From: Gemmatimonadota bacterium
Lineage (GTDB): Bacteria > Latescibacterota > UBA2968 > UBA8231
Length of the DNA: 57,067 nucleotides
NCBI GenBank assembly: GCA_009840005.1
Contig: VXOR01000109.1
Coordinates: 9,059-66,125 of the forward strand
Reading direction: 5' to 3'
The translations under genes and the position numbers were made by a program. Positions 42,691-50,689 of this stretch are shown one piece after another. The notes beneath the pieces were generated by a model. That model saw only the letters and a program-made list of their open reading frames with translations, was not told where the DNA came from and ran no database searches. Numbering within the stretch: the first letter of the stretch is position 1; each line of letters opens with the position of its first letter.

Positions 42691-43485
42691 TTATATGGCC
42701 GAGAATAGAAAAGGGTTCGGTCGTTCGGAGGTGTAGAAAACTTCGACAAAGCGCCACATCGTCCGCTCTGGATCCCAGACCAACCGACAGAAGAAAGGAG
42801 TGCAGGTCGGCCCTTCCGAACCGGTGGACTCGGCCGGCTCTTCAGCGACAAACGCGATGTCAGTGAAGACTCGCTTCTCACCGGCTCGCAGCGCTGTTTC
42901 AACCTCTTTTTGCAATTTGAATCTGCTCTTGACAGCGTTCCTCGGGTACGACCCATAGCGCTCGTACTGGCCCTGCATCTCGAACACCTTGAACGTGCTG
43001 TGGCGAAAGAAGGCGTTGCCAAAGCAGTATTCGCCTTGGTGGTCAAGTATGACTCGGTGCATGGCATGGAAGAGGTCAAAGGGCGTGTCGCCGTGGGGGA
43101 TGTCCCAACTCTCCAAGGTCTTTTGTATGCTCTTCAAGGCCCTAGGGTTATTGACGCCCTCGCGCAGGTAAAACTGGGCGGCGAGGCTGTCGTTGCCGGA
43201 GGCCGAAAAGGCGACCAAGAAGTCGTAGAGCCAGTCGCGTAAGTCGGCTTCTTGTTCGGGGGTGATGGGGATGCCGGTGGCGACGGGGATGGCCGTAATG
43301 GCCTGCCACAACTTGGGCCCGGCCTTGACCTCGACCTTCTTCGCGGTCTGGACATAGCCAAGCAAGCCTTGGAGCTTGTCGAGGCGGGGCTCAAAGCCGC
43401 CGTGGGGATACTTGGTCTCGACGGCTGCGGCGCTGGAGACGGTGATCAGCGCGAGAGATAAGATGCGAATGGCTAAGCGTTGCAT
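42691..43485 (-). CDS. Secreted protein of unknown function with a sigma-54 promoter
   Basis: A 264-residue protein with a signal peptide (LAIRILSLALITVSSAAA). I recognise no family. Visible features: AWQAITAIP-like helical first half, LDHQGEYCFGNAFFRHSTFKVFEMQGQYERYG in the middle, and EGPTCTPFFCRLVWDPERTMWRFVEVFY near the end, with paired Cys that could form disulfides. AAGGAGGG lies before the ATG. A consensus sigma-54 promoter sits 50 bp upstream and a terminator directly downstream, so it is a single-gene transcript, probably controlled by the activator encoded at 47394. Confidence 0.75.
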   Translation of the reverse strand: MQRLAIRILSLALITVSSAAAVETKYPHGGFEPRLDKLQGLLGYVQTAKKVEVKAGPKLWQAITAIPVATGIPITPEQEADLRDWLYDFLVAFSASGNDSLAAQFYLREGVNNPRALKSIQKTLESWDIPHGDTPFDLFHAMHRVILDHQGEYCFGNAFFRHSTFKVFEMQGQYERYGSYPRNAVKSRFKLQKEVETALRAGEKRVFTDIAFVAEEPAESTGSEGPTCTPFFCRLVWDPERTMWRFVEVFYTSERPNPFLFSAI

Positions 43486-43534
43486 GATGCCCTCCTTGTG
43501 GAAGAGTGCGGGTTGTTGCTTCGGTACGCACTAC

Positions 43535-43550
43535 TGCAACTATCGTGCCA
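43535..43550 (-). promoter_or_regulatory. Sigma-54 promoter, consensus match
   Basis: The minus strand reads TGGCACGATAGTTGCA, a full match to TGGCAC-N5-TTGCA (-24/-12 GG and GC ten bases apart). The expected transcript start is about 40 bp before the ATG of the 264-residue secreted protein. Confidence 0.88.
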
Positions 43551-43791
43551 AAGGAGTGCTCAGCAGTCGCCAATCGCGCCGATTACTCTATTTTTTTTAA
43601 TCTAAATATTTGTTAAATAATACGTTATTGAAAGTAAGATAATTTTTATCTGTCTCTCAAACGCTGGCAGTATCCGCCGTTTTGATGATCGTTCTACTGT
43701 GCGCGAGCGGACAGCAGGTGTACGCCAGCGGACACCAAGGCCTGGCCTCATTGCGGCACCTCGGTCTCCACGCCGGGAGGGGTCGGAACCC

Positions 43792-43826
43792 TTGACAAGG
43801 CGCGATGGTATCATTTTGATAACAGT
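43792..43826 (+). promoter_or_regulatory. Promoter and operator of the FitAB/VapBC-type pair
   Basis: A -35 TTGACA (43792-43797) is followed 17 bp later by TTTGAT (43815-43820). The dyad TATCA-TTT-TGATA overlaps the -10. The antitoxin ATG is only 7 bp after the -10, and no Shine-Dalgarno is present, implying a leaderless mRNA. Confidence 0.55.
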
Positions 43827-44057
43827 ATGAAATCACTACATATCAGAGATGTGGATCCCAACATTCTGGCGGCCCTGAAACGGCTAGCCAAGAGTCACCG
43901 TCGCTCGCTTCAGGGAGAGCTGCATACAATACTGGAGCGGGCCGCTCGCACTGCTCCACCTGAGCAGCCGGAGGCGATATCTTGGGTCACGGTGGAGACC
44001 GGTCGAGCCACATCGACATGGTCTCGAAACGAGATCTACGATGACGATGGCAGATGA
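43827..44057 (+). CDS. FitA/VapB-type ribbon-helix-helix antitoxin
   Basis: A 76-residue antitoxin with an N-terminal ribbon-helix-helix DNA-binding domain (KSLHIRDVDPNILAALKRLAKSHRRSLQGELHTIL) typical of FitA-like/VapB proteins, and a C-terminal tail that would wrap the toxin. The start is the ATG directly after the promoter -10 region, with no leader. It overlaps the PIN toxin gene by 17 bp. Confidence 0.87.
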   Translation: MKSLHIRDVDPNILAALKRLAKSHRRSLQGELHTILERAARTAPPEQPEAISWVTVETGRATSTWSRNEIYDDDGR

Positions 44058-44502
44058 GATCTTGTTCGCCGACACCAACGTGTTTTTGGCGGCCACAGAT
44101 CGTTCGCGCAAGCACCACGCCGAGGCTCGGGAACTATTGCAAGCGGCAGGAGGAGGCAAAGCGGTTCTGGCCGTCAGCGGTCAGATAATCCGCGAATACC
44201 TAGTGGTCGCCACGCGTCCTGTCGAAGTCAACGGTCTCGGATTGGCCGTGGAAGATGCGTTGAAGAACATCGATGTTTTCACCCGCCCGCCCTTCCTGTT
44301 CTGCGAGGAGTCAGAGAGGGTCGCCCGCCGCCTGCGGGATCTATTGCAGACGCATCGCCTGACGGGCAAGCGCGTCCACGACGGCAACATCGTGGCGACC
44401 ATGCTCGCGGAGGGGATAGATCGTCTGATCACCGAGAATGCGGGGGACTTCGCCTCCTTTGAAGAGATCGAAGCCATCGGGTTGGCATTTATGAGGCTGT
44501 AG
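44041..44502 (+). CDS. PIN-domain ribonuclease toxin, VapC/FitB type
   Basis: A 153-residue PIN-domain toxin. Seen: the acidic active-site residues in LFADTNVFLA (Asp), IIREYLVV (Glu), KRVHDGNIVATM (Asp) and ITENAGDF (Asp). VapC toxins cut tRNA or rRNA. Start ATG at 44041, with a second in-frame ATG two codons later; translation is coupled to the antitoxin. The gene ends right before a palindromic hairpin shared with the convergent gene. Intact. Confidence 0.88.
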   Translation: MTMADEILFADTNVFLAATDRSRKHHAEARELLQAAGGGKAVLAVSGQIIREYLVVATRPVEVNGLGLAVEDALKNIDVFTRPPFLFCEESERVARRLRDLLQTHRLTGKRVHDGNIVATMLAEGIDRLITENAGDFASFEEIEAIGLAFMRL

Positions 44503-44503
44503 A

Positions 44504-44521
44504 GGCGATTCGCGAATCGCC
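44504..44521. terminator. Perfect 18-bp palindrome between convergent genes
   Basis: GGCGATTCGCGAATCGCC, extended by CCTAC on one side, between the PIN toxin stop and the TlpA-like gene stop. Related in form to the hairpin at 20174. It may act in both directions; no T-run. Confidence 0.55.
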
Positions 44522-44539
44522 CCTACGTTATGGCAAACT

Positions 44540-45658
44540 TTAGCTACCGGCCTGCAGCAGTGCCTTGATTTGCTCTTCAGTAGGCAGATCATTCACAAGG
44601 GCGATGCGGTTATCCCGGCCAATCAGGATATAGTGGGGTATAGGTCCGCCTGGGTCGAGACCGTAGCGCCGGAAGGTCTCGCCCGTGTCGAGGGCAATGG
44701 GGAATGAATAACCATGCTTTCCAACAAAGTCATCTAGATTGCTGGCCCGCCACTCCGAATGCAGGGAAATGACGATAAAACCTTGATCCCGATAGCGCTC
44801 GTACATCTCGGCGATATAGGGCAGTTTTTCTATGCAGGGATTGCACCACGTAGCCCAAAAGTCGAGCAGTACTACTTTGCCCTGCAATTGCCCTAGACTG
44901 TTCAAGGGGGACTCCTCATAACCGGCGACGGGCTGTAGCCAGCGCTCAATGTCCATTTCAAAGGGCACGGCTCCCTGCTCCACAGCATGCCGCTGGTGCA
45001 TGACTTCCTTTTCTCTAGGGCTAATGTAGCGGACGGAAAAGGTCTGGCCATCGTCGGTGAATTCGGCGCGATCCCATTGGAGGACTGCCTGATCGGCCGT
45101 GGGTTTTTCCAAGGTTTGGCGTTGGGGAACTGTCAGGATGGGGGCGAGGCGGATGACGGTGTGTAGCTGGGATTGGGTAGGACCCGAACCGGCCCAGACC
45201 CAATGGTCGCGTTGCCAGCGGGTCAAATGGGTGGATGGCTTTTCGGCAGATTGATACGTGGATTGGAGTTGGACTACCGAGTCGCCGACCGCGGTTTCTA
45301 GACCGGGAAAAGGCTCGTCCACCAGTGCTTGGCGGTGTCCCGACAGGCGATTCCGGTTAGTATCGTCCTGAACGTGCGACTGACCGTCTGGATGGTGGAC
45401 GACCACGGTAAAGGGATTGGTCTTTTCAACCCGGCCCGGTTGATCCGCTCGGCCGAGAATGATGTGCCACAGATCTTGGCCCTCGGCATCCACGCGCCAA
45501 GCGTGCAGCCAGCCTTGGCGCAGTTGCGCCTGCACGGAACCGCCGATTGAGGCGGGTAGGTCTTCTGAATGGTGCCAAGCGGTTGCAGTGGCTTCTGAGG
45601 CGGCGGCGACGATCAATCCGGCTACGAGGCCGGTGCAGAGAATTTTAGCACAAGTCAT
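44540..45658 (-). CDS. TlpA-like thioredoxin-fold protein with extra N-terminal domain, active-site Cys present
   Basis: A 372-residue exported protein: signal peptide (ILCTGLVAGLIVAAASEATA), an about 230-residue N-terminal region without a family I recognise, then a TlpA/ResA-like thioredoxin domain (about 240-370) with LLDFWATWCNPCIEKLPYIAEMYERY carrying a C-x-x-C, and the cis-Pro in GPIPHYILIG. It would handle disulfides outside the cytoplasm. AAAGGA lies before the ATG. The whole protein is paralogous to the product of the upstream gene, 22 bp away, and is probably in the same sigma-54-driven operon. Confidence 0.86.
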   Translation of the reverse strand: MTCAKILCTGLVAGLIVAAASEATATAWHHSEDLPASIGGSVQAQLRQGWLHAWRVDAEGQDLWHIILGRADQPGRVEKTNPFTVVVHHPDGQSHVQDDTNRNRLSGHRQALVDEPFPGLETAVGDSVVQLQSTYQSAEKPSTHLTRWQRDHWVWAGSGPTQSQLHTVIRLAPILTVPQRQTLEKPTADQAVLQWDRAEFTDDGQTFSVRYISPREKEVMHQRHAVEQGAVPFEMDIERWLQPVAGYEESPLNSLGQLQGKVVLLDFWATWCNPCIEKLPYIAEMYERYRDQGFIVISLHSEWRASNLDDFVGKHGYSFPIALDTGETFRRYGLDPGGPIPHYILIGRDNRIALVNDLPTEEQIKALLQAGS

Positions 45659-45680
45659 GGTAAAATCCTTTCGCTGGGAG

Positions 45681-47024
45681 TTAGTGGGTCGGGAACGGGT
45701 CGTCGAGCAGGTACTTCAGTTGGGCTTGGCTCGGCGTTTCGCCCTCTTGGCTGAGCCAAGCTATCCGACACTTGCGGTCAAGGAGGACGGATTGGGGGAA
45801 AGTCCAGACGCCGTAACGCTGTGCGCTCGCGCCTTCATCTACCGCAATGGGCAACGTGTAGCCGCGTTCGGCGATGAAGGCGTCCACCTCGTCGGCTCCT
45901 TCGGCGCTGTGGATGGCGATGACGACGAGGCCCTCGTCTTTGTGCTTTTTGTATAATTCTTCATAGTGGGCGAGTTGCTCAACGGATTCGGGCGACCAAG
46001 TAGCCCAAAAATGCAGCAGCACCGCTTTGCCTAGGAACCAGCCTATGCGGTCGCCGCCCCCGATGGGGTTGATCCAGCGCTGGGCCTCGATGTTGAAGGG
46101 TACGGCACCCCGGACCAATTTGTGCTCTTGCTGCTTGCGGTCCGCTTCGGCAGGGGAGACATAGCGGGCGACCAGCACGCCGCCGCTCTCATGGAGTTGG
46201 GCGTCGTCCCAGCGCAAAAAAGTAGCGCCAAAGCTCGGCTTTTCCGGTACGAACACCGTCGGAGTCAGGCGGATGAGAGCATCCCAATGGTCCATATTCG
46301 GTCCTAGGCCTACCCAAAGCTGCTGGTCCTTCTCCCATTTAAAGATGCCGCGACTCCAGTCTTTTGTTTCCGGCGGTGGTTTTTGGAGTTGAGCCAGAGA
46401 GGTGGAGTCGAGGCTGGCGAACGCCTCCGGCCTTAGTTCTTGGAGGACAGCCAGAGTCATAGGGTCGAGGCTGGGGAACGCCTCCGGCGGTATTTTTTGG
46501 AACCGATCCAGAGAGGCGGAGTCGAGTTGGGCGATCATCAGTGGTGCCCGTTTTTGGAGTTGAGCCGGAGTGGCAGGACCGTTCTGGCTCCCGTGCAGCT
46601 CAATGCCGTTTTCGCGGACGGTGAGGTCGAGACTGGCGAACGCCTCCGGCGGCAGTTGCTGTCGGTGGGCCGCTAGGGTGCTGCCCGTAAAGGTGTCGCG
46701 GACGAAGTACGCGCCGTTAGCGTGGCGCACTTCGACGGCAGTGCCGACGTATTCGAGGGTAGGGGGTTGGTTTGGATCGGCTTCGGCGATGATGAGATGC
46801 CAAAGGAGGTTGTCGGTTTGGTCGAGGCGGCGGGCGTGCAGCAGACCATCGACAATATATGCCTCTATGCGCTCGCCTGGACCAACCAGAGGAAAGTCGG
46901 GAAGGGGGATGGACTCGCTCCACTGGGCTTGGTCGGTCGAGTCTGCTGCGGCGATGTAGGGGCCGCTGAGGAGCAGGGCTGCCGCTGTGAGGATTTGGTA
47001 CTTCATCGAACGAAAGGAACTCAT
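45681..47024 (-). CDS. TlpA-like paralogue lacking the redox Cys pair, with 19-residue repeats
   Basis: A 447-residue paralogue of the protein at 44540. The N-terminal region aligns by eye (LLWHLIIAEADP versus LWHIILGRADQP; VRGAVPFNIEAQRWINPI versus EQGAVPFEMDIERWLQPV). The thioredoxin-like domain reads HFWATWSPESVEQLAHYEELY, so both active-site Cys are replaced by Ser and it cannot be a thiol oxidoreductase. It also contains three copies of a 57-bp direct repeat (46386-46556) giving 19-residue PEAFASLD-type units. The ATG at 47024 has AAAGGAGG at ideal spacing. First gene behind the sigma-54-like promoter at 47149. Confidence 0.85.
   Translation of the reverse strand: MSSFRSMKYQILTAAALLLSGPYIAAADSTDQAQWSESIPLPDFPLVGPGERIEAYIVDGLLHARRLDQTDNLLWHLIIAEADPNQPPTLEYVGTAVEVRHANGAYFVRDTFTGSTLAAHRQQLPPEAFASLDLTVRENGIELHGSQNGPATPAQLQKRAPLMIAQLDSASLDRFQKIPPEAFPSLDPMTLAVLQELRPEAFASLDSTSLAQLQKPPPETKDWSRGIFKWEKDQQLWVGLGPNMDHWDALIRLTPTVFVPEKPSFGATFLRWDDAQLHESGGVLVARYVSPAEADRKQQEHKLVRGAVPFNIEAQRWINPIGGGDRIGWFLGKAVLLHFWATWSPESVEQLAHYEELYKKHKDEGLVVIAIHSAEGADEVDAFIAERGYTLPIAVDEGASAQRYGVWTFPQSVLLDRKCRIAWLSQEGETPSQAQLKYLLDDPFPTH
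46386..46556 (-). repeat. Three 57-bp tandem repeats within the TlpA-like gene
   Basis: Units begin at 46386, 46443 and 46500, with a decaying fourth after 46557. Each encodes 19 residues with a PEAFASLD/PEAFPSLD core in the first two and a diverged core in the third. Confidence 0.9.
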
Positions 47025-47148
47025 TTGAAGCCTCCTTTGAGGTGTCCCCGACAAGGTCGGGATCGGTTGGTGGACGGTCTGTTGCTCTATAAGAGCCTAC
47101 TCGTCCAAAATGCGTGAACTGCTTTGCAACTCTTGGAATCAATGTAAA

Positions 47149-47163
47149 GCACATTTTGTGCCA
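47149..47163 (-). promoter_or_regulatory. Sigma-54-like promoter of the TlpA-like operon
   Basis: The minus strand reads TGGCACAAAATGTGC, with -24 GG and -12 GC exactly ten bases apart; only the first T of the -12 TTGC is G. It lies about 125 bp upstream of the ATG at 47024. Confidence 0.72.
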
Positions 47164-47306
47164 TAAATTAGAACACGAACAAAAAATACTTTAGGAGTTA
47201 CCCTAAAGGATTGAAAAACATGGGGGTTAAATAGCGGAAAAATGTTGTGCTACGAGGCAGGCATTAGATGTCGTTGCAAGCTGACTTACGATTTTCCGTT
47301 CAAATA

Positions 47307-47350
47307 AACGACTTTTGAACGACTTTTGAACGACTTTTGAACGACTTTTT
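47307..47350. repeat. Four phased 11-bp direct repeats (ACGACTTTTGA)
   Basis: Copies follow each other without spacing; the fourth ends TTTTT instead of TTTTGA. Eleven bases is close to one helical turn, so all copies face the same side. They lie about 150-190 bp upstream of the sigma-54-like promoter, where activator sites are expected. Confidence 0.85.
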
Positions 47351-47393
47351 ACGAACAGCGACTTCTCTAATTCGCGATCTTCTGCACAGGCTC

Positions 47394-50300
47394 TTACTGC
47401 GACGGCTTCTTTGGCCGTTGCAACCCGTGCTTGCGCATTCGATACCGCAGCTTCTCCGGGCCCATGCCCAACAATCGAGCCGCTCCCCGCGGTCCATATA
47501 TTCGCCAGTTCGTGGCTCGGAGGGCCGCTAAAATGCGCTGCTTTTCGTCCTCGTCTTCGGCATCCCCGTCGAAGCCTTGTTCAACAGGCAGGGCAAGCTC
47601 CGCCTCGACAGCCTGAAACGGCACATCCACCACCTGAATGACGTCCCTGTCGCCCAACACGACCGCCTGCTGAATCACGTGCTCTAATTCGCGCACATTC
47701 CCCGGCCACGCATATTGCTGCAAATGCACCACCACCTCCTCGCCCAAAACCGGCGTCGGCCGCCCTAACTGTTCGGCACACCGGCTGGCAAAATGCGCCG
47801 CCAAGAGCGGGATATCCTCCTGACGCTCCCGCAGAGGCGGCAGTACTACCGAAAGTACGCTCAGCCGATAGAACAGATCCTCGCGGAACGCCCCCGCCTG
47901 AATGGCTTCTTCCAAATCCTTGTTGGTCGCCGCGACGACCCGCACGTCCACCGGGATGGACGACTCGCCGCCGACGCGCGTCAAGTGGCCCTCCTCCAAG
48001 ATGTGGAGCAAGGCCCGTTGGGAGTCTAAGGGCAGATCGCCCACCTCGTCGAGGAACAAGGTGCCGCCATCGGCCCGTTCAAAGTAGCCGATCTTTTGGG
48101 CGTTTGCGCTGGTAAAGGCCCCCTTTTCGTGGCCGAACAGTTCGCTTTCGATCAGGCCGGCAGATAGGCCTCCGCAATTGACCGATATAAAGGGACTTGC
48201 TTGGCGCGGGCTAAGGTTGTGGAGTAGCCGCGCCAGCACGCCCTTGCCGACCCCGGTCTCGCCTAGCACCAGCACCGTCATATCCGTCTCGGCCATTGAT
48301 TCGACCTGATCGAGGAGCCGTGCCATGGTTTGGCTCTGGCTGAGAAAACCCTGATTTGAGACCCGCAGCATTTGCTCTAGGCGTCGGAGATGAGAGGGGA
48401 CTACTCGCACCTCTAGGCGAGCTATGTCCGACATCAAGCCGTCCCGATCTACGGTTCGCACTTCAAAGTGGAACAGGCCAGCCGGCACGTCTTGGTACGT
48501 CACTCTATTGGCGGGCGCGAACGCGCTCCACTCTTCTGCTGGGCCGTGGCCGACGAGCCGGTGGCTGTAGCGCATTTGCTCGGCCCCGCTCCTGAAGCTG
48601 AGGCCCTGGAAGTGGAACTGAATCTCGGGCGTGCTATCCGGGCAAGACACGGCTTGGGGTTCGTCGAAAGTCCGCCCGGCCACGACCTGGCGGATGCGGA
48701 TGCGAGGCGGTGTCTCTCCGGGCTGATACGCAATGAGACCGGCCCGCGTCCCGAACCACAGTTGGCCTTGGCTATCGCGCAGAATGGCATCGACGATATT
48801 CTCAAGAGCGGACTTTCCGAGGCGGATGCTTTGGAAGGTTTGACCGTCGTATTTTAGCACGCCCCCGCCGCTGGTTCCAATCCACAGACATTCTTGCTGC
48901 GGGTCGGCCACCAAGGCCAAAATGCCATTGGCGGACAGATCGCCTTGGTCAACTGTAAACTGGCGCACGTCATTGGATTGGTAGTCAACGGCGAAAAGGC
49001 CGTGAGTGGTTCCCACCCAAATCGCGTCCTGGTACTCGCACAAAGCATTCACATAAACGACAGCTTCCATGCCGGCCATGTCATACGTGCGAAGATGACC
49101 GTCCTTGTAATTGTATAGAGCAGGCCTTGTTCCATAGAGGCCGAGCCAAAAGGAACCTTCTCGATCCTGTAGCACGACTCTACAAGCCTGAGGCTGCAGC
49201 TCCTCAATCGCAATGAAGCGGTTTGCCTCGATCCGTCCCAGTTGCCCCGAGGAAGTGCAGGCGAGTAAGTGCTCTTCTCGACCTTGGAACAACATCTTGA
49301 TTTCCACACCCCCTGCAATCACCGCGATCGCTTGGGTTTCTCTACCTACCGACTTGAATACTTGTCCCTCGGGGCTATTGCTCCAAACTTGCCCTTGTCG
49401 ATCTACTACCATAGATAAGACGGTGTAATCGACCTCCACCGGACGGATCCGGCTGTCCTCTAAGCAGGCTAAGCCTCCGGTCGTGCCAATCCAGATCCGT
49501 CCCTCCTGATCTTCTCTCAGACACCGAACCTCGCTGTCGGGTAGGCCGTCTTTTTTGTCGTATAGCTGGACACTGATTGGATCGCAAAAAATCAGCCCGC
49601 CACCCCACAGCCCCACCCAAATATTTCCCTCGCTATCCTCGTAGGTCAGGCGGGTATCCGAAAAGTGAACATCCGGCAGGCTGGCTGAGAAAGGATGCCA
49701 TTCCTCTCCGTCGTACACTAGCACGCCCCGGCGGCTCAGCCAGAGCCGATCGCGGTCGTCCACGCGCACATGGCGCGTTCCTTGCTGGACGGCTTCCGCT
49801 CCTTCGGCTTCATCGTCCGCGCGGATGCTCTCGAATTGTTGGCTCCCGGGATCGTAGCGACCAACAACTACTTCTGTGCCTACGTAACGGAAAGCAATCC
49901 ACAGGTTGCCAGCAGCGTCTTGAGCGAAATTCCAAGGCCACTGCAATTGCGTCGCGTCATGTTCATCATCTGAATCTGTGTTCATGCGCTGGCCATCCAT
50001 GCTGAGGACTCCGCGCCTCTGAGTCGCCAGCCACGTCGTACCCGCCGAGTCGGTCGCCATGTCGTACACCAGTCCTAGGGGCTTACCCGCTAGTTCCGTC
50101 ATGCACTCTACGCACCGTCCTTCGACGAACCGGCCCACCCCCGCTGTAGTCAGCACTCGCACCGAGCCGTCGGCTTGGGGTTGCAGGCCGAATATGTCGT
50201 TGGAAGGCAGCCCGTGTTCGGTGGTGTACACCTGAAAGCCGCGCCCGTCGTAGGCTGCTAGCCCGCCGCCGAACGTGCCGAATAACAGCCGTCCGTCCGC

Positions 50301-50537
50301 GTCTTCGACAATAGTTGTTACGGTGAGATGGGGAAGCCCGTCCGACAGGCCGAAGGTGTCAAAATGCGCTCCGTCAAACCGGCTTACGCCGCCGTCGGTT
50401 GTGCCGATCCAGAGGAGGCCGTGGCGGTCTTGATAGATGGCTTCCACGTACATCCCGGCCAGCCCGTCGAAAACTGTGTATTGCTGTCCGAGGATGTGAC
50501 CAAATGCCTTCTTTTGGCTTGGGGCCGCGTGGTTCAT
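47394..50537 (-). CDS. Sigma-54-dependent activator with N-terminal beta-propeller and Y_Y_Y sensor module
   Basis: A 1047-residue transcription factor. N-terminal about 620 residues: repeated two-component-regulator propeller blades (LLWIGTTDGGVSRFDG, IWVGLWGGGLIF, RIWIGTTGGLACLED, LWFGTRAGLIAYQPG); then a Y_Y_Y-like Ig domain (about 640-720, ending FHFEVRTVDRDG); an AAA+ domain (about 745-975) with Walker A GETGVGKG, sigma-54 loop ELFGHEKGAFTSA, Walker B GGTLFLDEVGD; and a Fis-type helix-turn-helix at the end (GPRGAARLLGMGPEKLRYRM). No signal peptide or membrane segment, so it should be cytoplasmic, unlike hybrid two-component propeller sensors. The contact loop is GAFTSA instead of GAFTGA. 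Likely activates the two nearby sigma-54 promoters. Confidence 0.92.
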   Translation of the reverse strand: MNHAAPSQKKAFGHILGQQYTVFDGLAGMYVEAIYQDRHGLLWIGTTDGGVSRFDGAHFDTFGLSDGLPHLTVTTIVEDADGRLLFGTFGGGLAAYDGRGFQVYTTEHGLPSNDIFGLQPQADGSVRVLTTAGVGRFVEGRCVECMTELAGKPLGLVYDMATDSAGTTWLATQRRGVLSMDGQRMNTDSDDEHDATQLQWPWNFAQDAAGNLWIAFRYVGTEVVVGRYDPGSQQFESIRADDEAEGAEAVQQGTRHVRVDDRDRLWLSRRGVLVYDGEEWHPFSASLPDVHFSDTRLTYEDSEGNIWVGLWGGGLIFCDPISVQLYDKKDGLPDSEVRCLREDQEGRIWIGTTGGLACLEDSRIRPVEVDYTVLSMVVDRQGQVWSNSPEGQVFKSVGRETQAIAVIAGGVEIKMLFQGREEHLLACTSSGQLGRIEANRFIAIEELQPQACRVVLQDREGSFWLGLYGTRPALYNYKDGHLRTYDMAGMEAVVYVNALCEYQDAIWVGTTHGLFAVDYQSNDVRQFTVDQGDLSANGILALVADPQQECLWIGTSGGGVLKYDGQTFQSIRLGKSALENIVDAILRDSQGQLWFGTRAGLIAYQPGETPPRIRIRQVVAGRTFDEPQAVSCPDSTPEIQFHFQGLSFRSGAEQMRYSHRLVGHGPAEEWSAFAPANRVTYQDVPAGLFHFEVRTVDRDGLMSDIARLEVRVVPSHLRRLEQMLRVSNQGFLSQSQTMARLLDQVESMAETDMTVLVLGETGVGKGVLARLLHNLSPRQASPFISVNCGGLSAGLIESELFGHEKGAFTSANAQKIGYFERADGGTLFLDEVGDLPLDSQRALLHILEEGHLTRVGGESSIPVDVRVVAATNKDLEEAIQAGAFREDLFYRLSVLSVVLPPLRERQEDIPLLAAHFASRCAEQLGRPTPVLGEEVVVHLQQYAWPGNVRELEHVIQQAVVLGDRDVIQVVDVPFQAVEAELALPVEQGFDGDAEDEDEKQRILAALRATNWRIYGPRGAARLLGMGPEKLRYRMRKHGLQRPKKPSQ

Positions 50538-50557
50538 TTTTAATCTCGTACGTCTTT

Positions 50558-50689
50558 GGAATTAGGAACTGACGTTACGCGGCACTTCGACAGGCTCAGT
50601 GCCCGGTGACTGCGCTCAGTGGCCACTGAGCTTGTCGAAGTGGCCGCAGCAGAGGTGCATAAGGCTGCATAATATCAGTTCCTAATTCC
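50558..50689. repeat. MITE-like palindromic element with 15-bp inverted ends
   Basis: Ends GGAATTAGGAACTGA (50558-50572) and its exact inverse (50675-50689). Inside, 19-bp arms CACTTCGACAGGCTCAGTG (50583-50601) and a near-perfect inverse (50624-50642). CTGACGTTACGC near the left end links it to the element at 19938. Its right end encodes the last residues and stop of the aldo/keto reductase. Confidence 0.9.

Larger units (their letters stand above)
43486..43826. other. Divergent regulatory region, no gene
   Basis: Contains the sigma-54 promoter of the minus-strand secreted protein, an AT-rich tract (43590-43650) suitable for DNA bending, two direct copies of AGCGGACA 21 bp apart (43706 and 43727) that could be activator sites, and the plus-strand promoter of the FitAB/VapBC pair. 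No coding frame is convincing. Confidence 0.6.
47025..47393. other. Regulatory region between the TlpA-like operon and the sigma-54 activator gene
   Basis: Holds the sigma-54-like promoter at 47149-47163, an AT-rich middle, and four phased 11-bp repeats at 47307-47350. I see no gene on either strand. Confidence 0.6.

Noticed and set aside
42476..42757. Upstream extension of the TPR/propeller frame
   Set aside because: It crosses a terminator and the end of the neighbouring gene; the ATG at 42475 with its signal peptide is the natural start.
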